Shown here piece after piece: positions 48,212-59,572 of a stretch of DNA of 64,000 nucleotides. This DNA is from Thalassovita autumnalis. GTDB lineage: Bacteria > Pseudomonadota > Alphaproteobacteria > Rhodobacterales > Rhodobacteraceae. Both the position numbers and the translations under genes were made by a program. The stretch lies in assembly GCF_001458255.1 (NCBI RefSeq), contig NZ_CYSB01000025.1, positions 363,245 through 427,244 of the forward strand. Reading direction: 5' to 3'. The notes under the pieces are model-generated. The model had not been told where the DNA came from. It made no database searches and saw nothing but the letters and a program-made list of their open reading frames with translations. Numbering within the stretch: the stretch's first letter is position 1; every line of letters starts with the position of its first letter.

Positions 48212-49054
48212 TTATTTTACGGGCAGCCCCTGCCGATCTTCGGGCATGCCTGAGCGCACAACCTCTTCAACATGGGCGGCTAAGCTTTTGCGATTGGGAA
48301 AACTATCGACGCGTACGGGCGGATGATAGATCACTTCCACCGATCCTTGACGTCGCGCTGCCAAAGTCTTGAGCAGATGCGTGCCAAAATCCATATCGCC
48401 CCACCAACCATAAAACCGCGGCTCCTCACCCTCTGGTGCGCGGTAGATCACCGTGACCGGTTGGATATGCATTTCATGGCGCAGATGGTCGTGAAAGAAC
48501 GCCTGAAAGAGCGTTGATTTAAATGGCAAAACCCGCAAGCTGTCAGTGGAGGTTCCCTCCGGAAAAAACAACAACTTATGTCCCGCAAGCAGACGATCCT
48601 CAAAGACCTGCTGCTGTTGTTTGGCCTCTTTGGGATCCCGGCGGATAAAGACTGTGCCCGTGGCCCGTGCCAACCAACCGATGCCGGGCCAAGCGGCCAC
48701 CTCAGCCTTGGAGACGAAATACACCCGCTTGCGGGCGTTCAGCGTGAAAATATCCAGCCAGGACGAATGGTTGGCCACCACAGCGCCTTTCTGGCTCATC
48801 CGTTCGCCACGCACCTTATGGGGCATCTGCAGGATGCGGAACGCATTGCGACAGACGAACTGGGTGATATGTGGCGTCAGCGGGCGATGCAGCCCGTAGA
48901 TCGGCCGCTCAATCAGGCGGATCAGCAGGAGGATCAACAGACCGCCAAACACCAGTACACCTAAGGTCAGGCCGCGCAGCAGCACCCGGATCCACCCGGC
49001 GACAGAAATCCGCCCCGCCGATGGTTCCTCGGGCATATCCCACTTTACGTTCAC
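48212..49054 (-). CDS. olsA: Lyso-ornithine lipid O-acyltransferase (PlsC family)
   Basis: The 280-residue membrane-bound acyltransferase has the catalytic NHSSWLDIF (H-x4-D) motif and the FFPEGTSTDS substrate motif of the PlsC family, after an N-terminal hydrophobic segment (LTLGVLVFGGLLILLLI). Starting at a GTG that overlaps the olsB stop by four bases, it is coupled to the N-acyltransferase, so it probably adds the second fatty acid of ornithine lipid rather than acting on lysophosphatidate. Other PlsC roles are possible. Confidence 0.88.
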   Translation of the reverse strand: MNVKWDMPEEPSAGRISVAGWIRVLLRGLTLGVLVFGGLLILLLIRLIERPIYGLHRPLTPHITQFVCRNAFRILQMPHKVRGERMSQKGAVVANHSSWLDIFTLNARKRVYFVSKAEVAAWPGIGWLARATGTVFIRRDPKEAKQQQQVFEDRLLAGHKLLFFPEGTSTDSLRVLPFKSTLFQAFFHDHLRHEMHIQPVTVIYRAPEGEEPRFYGWWGDMDFGTHLLKTLAARRQGSVEVIYHPPVRVDSFPNRKSLAAHVEEVVRSGMPEDRQGLPVK

Positions 49055-49824
49055 CGGGTAACCTCTTTGGTATAAATGCTTTTCTGCTTCGCGTTCATAC
49101 GGTCTGTGTCCATGATCAAACAGACATCGGTGGTGTTAAACGCATGATCCACATAGGCGCCATCACCCACGAAGCCACCAAGCCGCAAGTAGGCTTTGAT
49201 CAATGCCGGCACCTGAACCATAGCGGCGCGGCGATCCAGATCGGCTGGTTCGACCCGGTCCATCGCGGCGTAATGCCCAGCCTGTGCCCGCACGCGCAGA
49301 TCCTCGGGCGCAAGGTGGTTGTGATGCAGCATCGACAAGGGCTGCGCCAAGGCCGCGAGGTCCGTGCCATGGAAACTGGCCACGCCAAAGAGGATCTCAA
49401 CCTCATGCCGCAGAACATACCCCGCCAGAGCATTCCACAGATGATACATCGCGGCACCACCGCGATAGTCGACATCCAGGCAGGATCGACCTAATTCCAA
49501 CAACTTACGACCCGAAGCTTTCAGAACGGAGAGGTCATATTCATCCTCGGAATAAAACTGTCCGGCCGCCGCAGCCTGATCCCCGCGCAGCAGGCGATAG
49601 ACGCCAACAACCTGGTCCTCTTCGGCACCGGGACGGGCGTGATCGAACAGGATGAGGTGATCGAAAAACGGATCAAAGCGGTCTTTTTCCAACCGCGCCT
49701 CATGATCCACCTCAGCGCCACCAGCGCCCAGTTCCTCTACAAAGACCCGGTAACGCAGCCGTTGTGCCGCGCGCAGCTCCTCCTCGTTTTCGACCAGTTT
49801 TGTCGAAAATTCAGGCTGATGCAT
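49051..49824 (-). CDS. olsB: L-ornithine N(alpha)-acyltransferase
   Basis: OlsB transfers a 3-hydroxyacyl group from acyl carrier protein to ornithine, the first step of ornithine lipid synthesis. The 257-residue GNAT-type protein has AAQRLRYRVFVEELGA, ELGRSCLDVDYRGGAAMYHLW and LFGVASFHGTD, which are family signatures. With olsA it forms the olsBA pair that makes phosphorus-free membrane lipids, often used under phosphate limitation. Confidence 0.9.
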   Translation of the reverse strand: MHQPEFSTKLVENEEELRAAQRLRYRVFVEELGAGGAEVDHEARLEKDRFDPFFDHLILFDHARPGAEEDQVVGVYRLLRGDQAAAAGQFYSEDEYDLSVLKASGRKLLELGRSCLDVDYRGGAAMYHLWNALAGYVLRHEVEILFGVASFHGTDLAALAQPLSMLHHNHLAPEDLRVRAQAGHYAAMDRVEPADLDRRAAMVQVPALIKAYLRLGGFVGDGAYVDHAFNTTDVCLIMDTDRMNAKQKSIYTKEVTR

Positions 49825-49985
49825 TGTTTCTTGCGTCCTTTGTCCACCTCAGTGTGCGCCCAAAGCGCCCTGACTTTCCGCCGCTGTTGTAGGCAAGCCC
49901 CCACGGCTTGGCAACGCCTCCGCCACAAGCTTGTTTGCAAGAAAGGTGTTTCACTCTATGCTTGTTTACCAATTGCTAACGAACT

Positions 49986-50168
49986 TCATTCATCAAAGAC
50001 CGGCATCAAATCGATTCTGCTGCCATCGATCACAACCTTGCCTGCTTCGGGGAAATTGACGGTCACTTTGCCGCCGATATTGGATTGGACCTGACCAATG
50101 CCCCATCCAGGCTGCGACGGATGGCGCACGCGCATGCCGGGTTCAAGAAAAGACGTCATATTTGTCAT
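49986..50168 (-). CDS. DUF3553 domain small protein
   Basis: The 60-residue protein has the compact beta-barrel pattern FLEPGMRVRHPSQPGWGIGQ, VTVNFPEAGKVVI typical of DUF3553, which resembles the CarD/Mfd-interaction tail found at the end of UvrD-like proteins. It may bind RNA polymerase or a helicase. It is divergent from chpT with only 27 bp between starts. Confidence 0.82.
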   Translation of the reverse strand: MTNMTSFLEPGMRVRHPSQPGWGIGQVQSNIGGKVTVNFPEAGKVVIDGSRIDLMPVFDE

Positions 50169-50195
50169 CGAAAGATCCTATCGGGGGAGTTTTTC

Positions 50196-50789
50196 ATGGA
50201 TCTTAACGAAGAGATTTCACAACTCATAGGGTCAAGGATCTGTCATGATCTTGTCAGCCCTATTGGCGCCATTGGCAACGGGCTGGAGCTGATGCAAATG
50301 ACCGCGCCCAGAACCGCGCCTGAGCTGGAGCTGGTGCAGGAAAGCCTGAACAGTGTGAACGCCCGGATCCGGTTTTTCCGGCTGGCCTTTGGTAAGGCCA
50401 GTGCCGCGCAAATCATCGGCACGATTGAGGTCAGCGGCCTGCTGGGTGATCTAGGGCGTGGCGGGCGGATCACCTATCATTGGCTGGGCCCCGACAGCGC
50501 GCCGCGCACCGAGGTGCAGGCGGTCTGCCTGGCGCTGATGTGTCTGGAAACCACCCTGCCGCTAGGCGGTGACATCTCCATCACCCAGGACTGCGGCCGC
50601 TGGATACTGACAGCCAAGGGGCGGCGCATCAGTTGGGATGGCCGCACCTGGGATTCTCTGGTGCTGGGCACCAAAGACGGGTTGAGCCCGAAAGACGTGC
50701 AATTTGCCCTGCTGCCCAAGGCGCTGGCAAAGATGCAGCGCACCCCGGTTGTCAGCGCCTCACAGGACTGTGCCAGCCTGACGTTTTAA
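50196..50789 (+). CDS. chpT: Histidine phosphotransferase ChpT
   Basis: ChpT passes phosphate from CckA to CtrA. The 197-residue protein has a dimerisation helix with the phospho-accepting His17 in SRICHDLVSPIGAIGNGLEL and a degenerate ATPase-like domain (WLGPDSAPRTEVQ, CLALMCLETTLPLGG). ATG 50196 follows GGGGGAG; the longer frame from 50085 overlaps the DUF3553 gene. Together with ctrA and sciP it forms a CtrA control set within 5 kb. Confidence 0.9.
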   Translation: MDLNEEISQLIGSRICHDLVSPIGAIGNGLELMQMTAPRTAPELELVQESLNSVNARIRFFRLAFGKASAAQIIGTIEVSGLLGDLGRGGRITYHWLGPDSAPRTEVQAVCLALMCLETTLPLGGDISITQDCGRWILTAKGRRISWDGRTWDSLVLGTKDGLSPKDVQFALLPKALAKMQRTPVVSASQDCASLTF

Positions 50790-50802
50790 CGCTTAGGGCC
50801 GG

Positions 50803-52065
50803 TTAAGGCCGGGTCGTGCCGTCGCCAACCACCAGGTATTTGAAGCTGGTCAGCTGCGCCGCGCCAACAGGACCACGGGCGTGCATCTTGCCGGTGGCGA
50901 TGCCGATCTCAGCCCCCATGCCAAATTCACCGCCATCGGCAAACTGGGTGGAGGCGTTGCGCATCAGGATCGCACTGTCGAGGCGTTCAAAGAAACGATC
51001 GGCCACGGCGTCATCTTCGGTCAGCACACAGTCGGTGTGGCTGGAGGAATAAGCGCGGATATGGGCGATGGCTCCGTCAACATCCTCAACCACTTTGGCG
51101 GCGATGATACTGTCGAGAAACTCCTTGCCCCAATCAGCATCCGTTGCGGCCAGCGTGCCGTCCAGTTGCAGGCCAGCGCCGGCGTGCACCTCAACCCCGG
51201 CCTCCACCAGCGCGCGGATCAGATCGGCGCCCAGACCTTCGGCAATCTCGCGGTGGATCAGCAGACATTCAGCAGCGCCACAGATGCCGGTGCGGCGGGT
51301 TTTGGCGTTCAGCACCACATACAGCGCCTTTTGCGGGTCTGCAGCCTTATCGACGTAGATGTGCACGATCCCTTCCAGATGTGCAAAGACCGGCACGCGG
51401 GCTTCGCGCTGGACAAGTCCCACCAGCCCTTTGCCACCACGGGGCACGATCACATCCACGTAGTCGGTCATGGTCAGTAGTTCCTGCACCGCCGCACGGT
51501 CACGGGTGGGCACCAGCTGAATGGCAGCTTCGGGCAGGCCTGCGGCCTTCAGGCCCTCGACCAGACAGGAATGGATCATGCCAGAGGAGTGGAAGCTTTC
51601 CGAGCCACCACGCAGGATCACCGCATTGCCCGATTTCAGACACAGCGCCCCGGCATCCGCGGTCACATTGGGGCGGCTTTCGTAGATCACCCCGATCACC
51701 CCCAGCGGCGTGCGCACACGGCGGATGTTGAGGCCCGACGGACGATCCCATTCGGCCAGCACCTCACCCACGGGATCATCCTGACCGGCAACATTGCGCA
51801 GACCATCAACAATACCCTGAATACGCGCCTCATCCAGCATCAGCCGGTCCATCATCGCGTCTGACAGGCCCTTGCCCCGGCCAAATTCCAGATCCTTGGC
51901 GTTGGCGGCGATGATCTCGGCCCGGTTGGCCCAGACAGCATCGGCAGCGGCCTCCAGCGCCTGCTGGCGCTGCGCGGCTGGCGCGAAACCCAGCTCCGCT
52001 GCGGCGGCCTTGGCGCGCTGGCCAAGCTCTTGCATCATTGCGGGGATGTTTTCGCTGTCTTTCAT
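50803..52065 (-). CDS. proA: Gamma-glutamyl phosphate reductase
   Basis: ProA makes glutamate-5-semialdehyde for proline synthesis. The 420-residue protein has [35 protein letters not shown], and the catalytic Cys in [16 protein letters not shown]. The order proB-proA with a 59-bp gap is standard for the group. Confidence 0.97.
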   Translation of the reverse strand: MKDSENIPAMMQELGQRAKAAAAELGFAPAAQRQQALEAAADAVWANRAEIIAANAKDLEFGRGKGLSDAMMDRLMLDEARIQGIVDGLRNVAGQDDPVGEVLAEWDRPSGLNIRRVRTPLGVIGVIYESRPNVTADAGALCLKSGNAVILRGGSESFHSSGMIHSCLVEGLKAAGLPEAAIQLVPTRDRAAVQELLTMTDYVDVIVPRGGKGLVGLVQREARVPVFAHLEGIVHIYVDKAADPQKALYVVLNAKTRRTGICGAAECLLIHREIAEGLGADLIRALVEAGVEVHAGAGLQLDGTLAATDADWGKEFLDSIIAAKVVEDVDGAIAHIRAYSSSHTDCVLTEDDAVADRFFERLDSAILMRNASTQFADGGEFGMGAEIGIATGKMHARGPVGAAQLTSFKYLVVGDGTTRP

Positions 52066-52124
52066 GAGATCATTCCGTTTTTACAAAACAGGGTTTCAGG
52101 GTTCTTATGCTAGCGCGCCCGCCT

Positions 52125-54277
<2,153 letters not shown>

Positions 54278-54328
54278 CTATCGCAAAGGTCGCGGGATGC
54301 ACAACACGCTTTGCGCATCCCCCTTTGC

Positions 54329-54886
54329 TTACGCCTGTTTTTGATCGTCGGCGTTTAGTTTTTTCAGGTAGGTCCAGGTCGCCATATTGGCCCCGCGCGC
54401 AACCGAGAAGGTTTCCGCGTCCCCCAGATATTCAAAACCGCAGTTGGTCAGCACCCGGGCTGAGGCCGGATTGTCCTGAAACACCTCAGCAAAGATGGTT
54501 TCCGCCTCTTGCGGGTTTTCTTCCAGGATCGCAGCCACGGCCGCCGAAGCGATGCCATTGTTCCAATGCGGCGGTGCCACCCAGAAGCTGATCTGGCTCT
54601 GGTTGCGGTCCATCCGCTCCAGCCCGATGAGGCCCATGACCTCACAGCCGCCCACGAGGGTGCCGTCAATCGCCCACAGATCTTCGCTGCGCTCATCATC
54701 AATGGCGCGGTCGACAAAGGCATCGATGGCCCCCGGCGGCAGCGGATGCGGGATCGTACGGGTGTTGCGCGCAACCCGCAGGTCGGCGCTGTTCAGTTCA
54801 ATCAGACCTTTGTCAGACTTGCGCAGAGGGCGCAAAACAAACCGGTCCGTTTCAATTGCCGCCTGCAGCGGCTGGGTGTCGAGCAT
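54329..54886 (-). CDS. GNAT-family N-acetyltransferase
   Basis: The 185-residue protein has the RimJ/RimL-type GNAT pattern: TDRFVLRPLRKSDKGLIEL, ISFWVAPPHWNNGIASAAVAAIL (acetyl-CoA loop region) and NPASARVLTNCGFEYLG. ATG 54886 has GGAGGAG 11 bases upstream; the longer frame lacks similarity. It lies between rpmA and obgE in the same orientation. Its target is unknown; ribosomal protein acetylation would fit its family. Confidence 0.88.
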   Translation of the reverse strand: MLDTQPLQAAIETDRFVLRPLRKSDKGLIELNSADLRVARNTRTIPHPLPPGAIDAFVDRAIDDERSEDLWAIDGTLVGGCEVMGLIGLERMDRNQSQISFWVAPPHWNNGIASAAVAAILEENPQEAETIFAEVFQDNPASARVLTNCGFEYLGDAETFSVARGANMATWTYLKKLNADDQKQA

Positions 54887-55102
54887 CGTACTAAATACTC
54901 CTCCAAACAAACTTGCGTCAGGTTGGGTTGGTCCGGTCTCCTCAAACCGTTGTCCCAATTCGCGAAAAGGGCAAACATACCCCCCTGACGTGTCAAACAG
55001 ATGGCAACCCGGATCACGCAAAACAAGAAAAGGGTGCCAAAACTCTTCAGAGCAAACAACCGATCGGCAAGACCTGCGCCAAAATCTTCGCGGCGCAAAA
55101 CG

Positions 55103-55133
55103 AGAAAGGGGACCGGCTGTTGCCGATCCCCCG
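55103..55133 (-). terminator. Terminator after rpmA
   Basis: On the minus strand GGGGATCGGC pairs with GCCGGTCCCC around AACA and is followed by TTTCTCG. It lies 26 bp after the rpmA stop. Confidence 0.75.
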
Positions 55134-55158
55134 TTTTCTTAAAGCGAAACCGATCGGC

Positions 55159-55428
55159 TTACTCTGCAGCCTCCGCCACTGGCAGGACAGAAACGAAGGT
55201 GCGTTTCTTCAGGCCTTTGTGGAAAGTGACTTTACCTTCGACGGTAGCAAAGATGGTGTGGTCTTTGCCCATGCCGACGCCTTCACCCGGCCACATCTTG
55301 GTACCGCGCTGACGCACGATGATGTTGCCCGGAATGGCGGCCTGGCCACCGTAGAGTTTTACGCCAAGGCGGCGACCAGCTGAGTCGCGACCGTTACGGG
55401 ATGAACCGCCAGCTTTTTTATGTGCCAT
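55159..55428 (-). CDS. rpmA: 50S ribosomal protein L27
   Basis: The 89-residue protein starts [20 protein letters not shown], the L27 N-terminus that reaches the peptidyl-transferase centre, and continues [20 protein letters not shown]. It follows rplU by 22 bp. Confidence 0.98.
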   Translation of the reverse strand: MAHKKAGGSSRNGRDSAGRRLGVKLYGGQAAIPGNIIVRQRGTKMWPGEGVGMGKDHTIFATVEGKVTFHKGLKKRTFVSVLPVAEAAE

Positions 55429-55450
55429 GAGGTGTCTCCTTGAGCTCTAC

Positions 55451-56056
55451 TTATTTCGCCAGTTCGGCAGCTTGTTCAACCCACTCGGGTTTCACTTTGA
55501 CGTCAACGGCGTCGACATCAACAGCGGCCAGCTGTGCGAAAGTGGTGATGCCGGCTTCGGCCAGCTTCTTGGCGGCTGCGGGGCCAACACCGGTGATCTG
55601 GGTCAGATCGTCGGCGGCGGCTTCAGCGGCTGCCGGTGCAGCGGGTGCAGCAGCTTTTTTGGCGGCCGGCTTGGCAGCGGCGGCGGGTGCAGCAGCAACC
55701 GAACCGGAACCAATGGCAGCTTTCACGCCCGACTTGCCTGCGCCCGAGGCCAGGATGTCGGTGATTTTGATCAGGGTCAGTTTCTGACGGTGACCTTTGG
55801 TGCGCTTGGAGCTGTGCTTACGACGACGCTTCACGAAGTGGATCAGCTTTTCGCCTTTGATCTGGTCAACAACTTCAGCCTGAACAGCCGCGTCGTCTAC
55901 CAGCGGTGCGCCAACAACCATGTTGTCGCCGCCCAGCATCAGAATCTCGTTGAACTGGATGGTTTCACCTGCGTCGGCAGCCAATTTTTCCACGCGGAGG
56001 ATATCGCCCGCTTGAACTTTGTACTGCTTGCCGCCGGTTTTCAGAACCGCAAACAT
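55451..56056 (-). CDS. rplU: 50S ribosomal protein L21 with C-terminal helix-hairpin-helix extension
   Basis: The first 105 residues are normal L21 (MFAVLKTGGKQYKVQAGDI, FVKRRRKHSSKRTKGHRQK). They are followed by an alanine/lysine-rich linker and a helix-hairpin-helix-like motif, DDLTQITGVGPAAAKKLAEA, with a short acidic tail, for 201 residues in total. L21 is normally about 103 residues. Extensions of this kind occur in Rhodobacteraceae and resemble the C-terminal domain that also appears in some other alphaproteobacterial proteins. ATG 56056 fits the AAGGA spacing best. Confidence 0.95.
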   Translation of the reverse strand: MFAVLKTGGKQYKVQAGDILRVEKLAADAGETIQFNEILMLGGDNMVVGAPLVDDAAVQAEVVDQIKGEKLIHFVKRRRKHSSKRTKGHRQKLTLIKITDILASGAGKSGVKAAIGSGSVAAAPAAAAKPAAKKAAAPAAPAAAEAAADDLTQITGVGPAAAKKLAEAGITTFAQLAAVDVDAVDVKVKPEWVEQAAELAK

Positions 56057-56292
56057 TTGCATTTCCTTCAGATTTCCGCGTTCTATGGTCCCCGTTGCCG
56101 GGCGTTTCTGGCCAGATGCCACCGCGAACTGCGCGCCCTTTTCGGGCTGTATCACAACAAAACAGGGCAGAGTTCCCCCTGCCCTAGGATCGCGCTTATT
56201 GTCGGATCTTGGGGATAAGTCAACACTTATTCGCGCCCCACCTCAGTTTCAGCCCTTTTTTCCTTGGGTTCCAAACGGGGCCCAAAACGGGT

Positions 56293-57147
56293 TCAGAGGG
56301 ACTCGCCCTCCATCTGCCGCGCCAGGGCCAGCCCCAAAGACATGGACACCGTGCCATACATCCGGTCAAACCCCGCAAAGAGCGCCCGGTTCAATGCCTG
56401 CCCTTCCGGTGTGCGCGACAGCGCCACATAGGCCTGCACCTCTTCGGTGCTCAGCGGCTCATAAGCCAGCATCAGGAAGGAATAGACCCATTCATGGGTG
56501 TCCATCCGCGTTGTCGGCTCCTGCGCCCAGACATCAGACAGCACATCCTCTTCGCTCATCTCAATGGCGCCCCCCTGAATGAGGCCGCGCATGAACATGA
56601 TATTGGCGTTGAGCGCCCCCACCACATTCATTTCCACCAATTCGTTTTCGACGATGAAGGCCTCAATGGCCGCCAGATGCGCCTCATAGGGTTCCTGCAC
56701 GCCGCGGAACTGGTCACGGGCGGCTTCTTCGGTGCCTTCTTCCATGAAGGCCCGGCGCGCCGCCAGTTCCAGCTCAATGATGCGCTGGCCGCTTTCGCTT
56801 TGGAAGAAACTCAGCAGCGGTGCGATCTCGGCATTGCCAAAGCTTTCTTCAAAGGCCGCGCGCATGATCTCTTCCAGACTGGCCGGATCATGCAGCCGCC
56901 GCACCACCGCCTGCCAACCGGGCCCGGTGCCGCCGGGCAGCATCTCCTCGGCCAGATCATCGCCGTAGGCTTCGCCTTCTTCTTGCAGGATTGTGAACAT
57001 TTCGGGCATGTTGAGCGCCTCAAACAGCGCGTCGATCTCGGCCGCGCGCGGACCCGCCGCCGCCGGACTGCCCAGCAAGACCATCGCAGAAAGCGCCATC
57101 AGCGCAGAGGCACAGGATCGCGAAATTGAGGTAAACACTTGGGGCAC
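56293..57147 (-). CDS. DUF2059 domain exported protein
   Basis: A signal peptide (residues 1-31, cut near SPAAAGPRA) precedes an all-helical acidic protein with two DUF2059-like repeats: SFFQSESGQRIIELELAARR and AYVALSRTPEGQALNRALF. The function of this periplasmic family is unknown. It stands alone, upstream of the ribosomal protein pair and beside tRNA-Ser. Confidence 0.82.
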   Translation of the reverse strand: MPQVFTSISRSCASALMALSAMVLLGSPAAAGPRAAEIDALFEALNMPEMFTILQEEGEAYGDDLAEEMLPGGTGPGWQAVVRRLHDPASLEEIMRAAFEESFGNAEIAPLLSFFQSESGQRIIELELAARRAFMEEGTEEAARDQFRGVQEPYEAHLAAIEAFIVENELVEMNVVGALNANIMFMRGLIQGGAIEMSEEDVLSDVWAQEPTTRMDTHEWVYSFLMLAYEPLSTEEVQAYVALSRTPEGQALNRALFAGFDRMYGTVSMSLGLALARQMEGESL

Positions 57148-57426
57148 AACATGTCCTTCCTACAGCGCGCAACGTCACGCGGATCCCGCCCAACCTAGCC
57201 GAGACACCCCGTAGGCCTCAAGCGCCGCCTTGAGCCACTCTATATAACGACACGCACCTGCGTTCATTTGAGTCCGGTCCAGCCCGCTCCATAGACACTC
57301 CCCGTCCTCGCAAGCACCCCACCGGGACGTTTGCAGAAAAAGTTTCACAAAAGTCGAAAATCCCTCTTGCCCCCCCCCGCAATTCTCCTTAAACCGCCCC
57401 ACACCAAGACCACGGTCTCAGCGGAC

Positions 57427-57516
57427 GGAGAGGTGCCGGAGTGGTCGAACGGGGCGGTCTCGAAAACCGTTGTGGGTGCAAGCCCACCCAGGGTTCGAAT
57501 CCCTGTCTCTCCGCCA
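57427..57516 (+). tRNA. tRNA-Ser (anticodon CGA)
   Basis: The 90-base gene folds as a class II tRNA: acceptor GGAGAGG with TCTCTCC, anticodon stem CGGT/ACCG with loop CTCGAAA (anticodon CGA), a long variable arm (TGTGGGTGCAAGCCCACC) and the T loop GGTTCGAATCC, ending in encoded GCCA. It reads UCG serine codons. The genomic island begins at its 3' end. Confidence 0.97.
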
Positions 57517-57570
57517 AATTACCCGATTTAATATTTCCAAAACAACGACTTACGATTACTTTAAGAAATT

Positions 57571-57593
57571 TACCCCTACAAATACCCCTACAA
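57571..57593. repeat. Tandem TACCCCTACAA repeats beside tRNA-Ser
   Basis: TACCCCTACAA occurs at 57571-57581 and again at 57583-57593 (12-bp period), 55-77 bp after the tRNA. Short direct repeats in this position are typical of integrase arm-type binding sites beside an attachment site. Confidence 0.5.
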
Positions 57594-57628
57594 GTGTGGT
57601 GGATTTTATTGGCGTTCTGTGGAACAGC

Positions 57629-58021
57629 CTAGCCATCAAACATTCCATACCCATGCCGCATCGGGGTCGCTCCTAGGCAAGCCTGTCCGGCGGGACGATC
57701 AGCGAGACAAAGTGGCGTAGAACTGCGATCTATGGCACGCGTGCGCATGCGCGGGCGGAACTGCGCCGGCGCGTTCTCGTGCCGATAATCGAGCGTCATC
57801 TGCTCAATCCGATTCTTAAAGTTCTCTGCGCTTTCGCCCTCCTCATGCGCCAAGTAATCCCACCCCGTCGGCGTGCGAACATGGGCGGCATGAGGTTCGG
57901 ACATGAGTTCCCCATCATCCTCCTGCCAAACCGAAGTCCTCAAAATGACCGAAGGATGCTCAATACCGCTGGCGCCGCTGGTCTTTTTCTCCAACTTGGA
58001 GACACGTCCGCTAAGCCGCAT
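57629..58021 (-). CDS. Hypothetical island protein (130 aa)
   Basis: The protein begins MRLSGRVSKLEKKTSGA, then has an acidic middle (WQEDDGELMSE, HEEGESAENFKNRIEQMT) and a basic, irregular tail after about residue 90 (RPRMRTRAIDRSS). It overlaps the DUF5681-like gene upstream by 11 bases, a phage-type arrangement. The odd tail suggests truncation or frameshift at the 3' end. No function known. Confidence 0.5.
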   Translation of the reverse strand: MRLSGRVSKLEKKTSGASGIEHPSVILRTSVWQEDDGELMSEPHAAHVRTPTGWDYLAHEEGESAENFKNRIEQMTLDYRHENAPAQFRPRMRTRAIDRSSTPLCLADRPAGQACLGATPMRHGYGMFDG

Positions 58022-58445
58022 GGCCTTGCTCCAACGCTATAACGCGTGCTTCCAGCTCCGAGAGTTCAAGCGTTCGGCGATAGGTCTCAATCAATGACAT
58101 GACATGAGCGCCCTCCGATGGCGTTAGCTCTCCGTCTGACACAGCAGCCAGAACAGACGCCGCTGCTTTGGCTGCATCCTCCGCTGAACTCATCTCAGGC
58201 AGCGCAAACTGAACAGGCGCATCTTTGCGAACCGGAGCGATCCGCTCAAGGCACAGACGGAGAGCCACTGTATCCCCTCCTAGAGCGGCCTCTATGGCTT
58301 TCCTCATCAAAGCCTCGGCTTCACCATCGAGCAGGCTGAGAGAAGCCATTGTGGCTTTTTGGCGCGTGCCCAAATGGGCCAAAATCAACGAAAAGCTCGA
58401 AAAGCGCGCTTGCGGAACCCTCAAAATCAACGATCTCATCGACAA
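58011..58445 (-). CDS. N-terminally truncated DUF5681-like phage-associated protein
   Basis: The frame carries a family C-terminal half: GTRQKATMASLSLLDGEAEA, LMRKAIEAALGGDTVALRLC, LERIAPVRKDAPVQFALPEM and GELTPSEGAHVMSLIETYRR. The normal N-terminus (a GNPAGRPKG-type segment) should precede GTRQKAT but is replaced by unrelated sequence, so the gene was cut near 58370. ATG 58349 or the frame start at 58445 could still give a product. Homologues sit beside terminase genes in prophage and islands. Confidence 0.6.
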   Translation of the reverse strand: MSMRSLILRVPQARFSSFSLILAHLGTRQKATMASLSLLDGEAEALMRKAIEAALGGDTVALRLCLERIAPVRKDAPVQFALPEMSSAEDAAKAAASVLAAVSDGELTPSEGAHVMSLIETYRRTLELSELEARVIALEQGHAA

Positions 58446-58555
58446 CGCCGCCGTCAGAGTTGAAAATGCCCACCAAAACGGTCAAACTCGTCACAACACG
58501 ACGTTACTTGGGAAATATCGGTTTAGACAAAGAGACCGACCTAGGGGCAAGTTTT

Positions 58556-59572
58556 ATGATCGCGGTAGCTAAAATTCTTCTCAAGTATCTTGTGCGTATT
58601 TGCGCCATCATGTTCGCAGCGCTCTTGGTGGCGCTTGTCTATTTCAATTGGGCTGCGGCAAATCGAGAGGTGACGGGATTTGGCAAAAATCTCCCGGCTG
58701 ATGGGTATTTGCTTCCAACTGGCGATGGTAAGTTTTTTCTAATCGACACCAACACTGAGGCAGAAAAACAGTTGTTGTTTGCTCATGGAACCGGAGCGTG
58801 GTCTGCGCTTTGGCGGCCAACATTAGAGACAGCCGCAACTCAAGGGTATCGTGCGACTGCGTTCGATTTACCTCCTTTTGGCTGGAGTGAACATGCAAGC
58901 GACAGGATCTATACTCGCGCACGGCAGGCCGAACGGATCATCGCGCTTCTTGAGGAGCTTGGCACACGGCCAATAGTTGTGACGCATTCGTTCGGAGCGG
59001 GACCAATGGCGGAAGCAGTTTTATTGCGGCCCGACCTGGTATCCGGAATGATTGTGGTGAATGGGGCTATTGGCTTGGGAAGCCACAAGGATCCAAATCT
59101 TCTTCCGTTTCCGCTTCGAAGTGAAATATTGCGGCAATACATAACGGCTGCCACGGCTTCTAATCCATTACTAACGAAGAGTTTCTTACGAAGTTTCATT
59201 CACATTAAAGAAGCAAGCTCACCGGAAATCGTAACAGTTTTACAAATTCCGATGGTTCGAGTGGGGTACACAAAAGCTGTGACCGACTGGATGCCAAATT
59301 TGTTTCGATCACCGGCCCAGGCGCTTAGTACTAGAGAAGAGAATTGGCGCAGCCTAGAGATCCCCATAGTCTTCATCTGGGGGCGAGAGGACACCGTGAC
59401 ACCGTTATCACAGGGTGAAGAGCTTGTTCGCCTTGTTAATGGGGCTGATTTGTTAGTTTTGGACGGGGTGGGCCACGTTCCTCAAATCGAGGCCCCTGAG
59501 GCATTTCAAACAAATCTACTTAAAGCTTTAAATTTGATACAACAGGCGAACAATAATGAGGGTGAGAGATGA
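58556..59572 (+). CDS. Membrane-anchored alpha/beta hydrolase
   Basis: A signal-anchor helix (ILLKYLVRICAIMFAALLVA, LVYFNWAAANRE) precedes a hydrolase domain with FAHGTGAWSALW, the nucleophile in VTHSFGAGPMAEAV, the acid in WGREDTVTPLSQ and the catalytic His in DGVGHVPQIEAP. The active part probably lies in the periplasm. ATG 58556 gives the best anchor; ATG 58466 would add 30 polar residues. It is the first of five genes that overlap by 4-11 bases, so they form one operon. Confidence 0.8.
   Translation: MIAVAKILLKYLVRICAIMFAALLVALVYFNWAAANREVTGFGKNLPADGYLLPTGDGKFFLIDTNTEAEKQLLFAHGTGAWSALWRPTLETAATQGYRATAFDLPPFGWSEHASDRIYTRARQAERIIALLEELGTRPIVVTHSFGAGPMAEAVLLRPDLVSGMIVVNGAIGLGSHKDPNLLPFPLRSEILRQYITAATASNPLLTKSFLRSFIHIKEASSPEIVTVLQIPMVRVGYTKAVTDWMPNLFRSPAQALSTREENWRSLEIPIVFIWGREDTVTPLSQGEELVRLVNGADLLVLDGVGHVPQIEAPEAFQTNLLKALNLIQQANNNEGER

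Noticed and set aside
57175..57402. 75-codon minus-strand frame between the DUF2059 gene and tRNA-Ser
   Set aside because: No ribosome-binding site, no recognisable motif, and it covers the expected promoter region of the tRNA.
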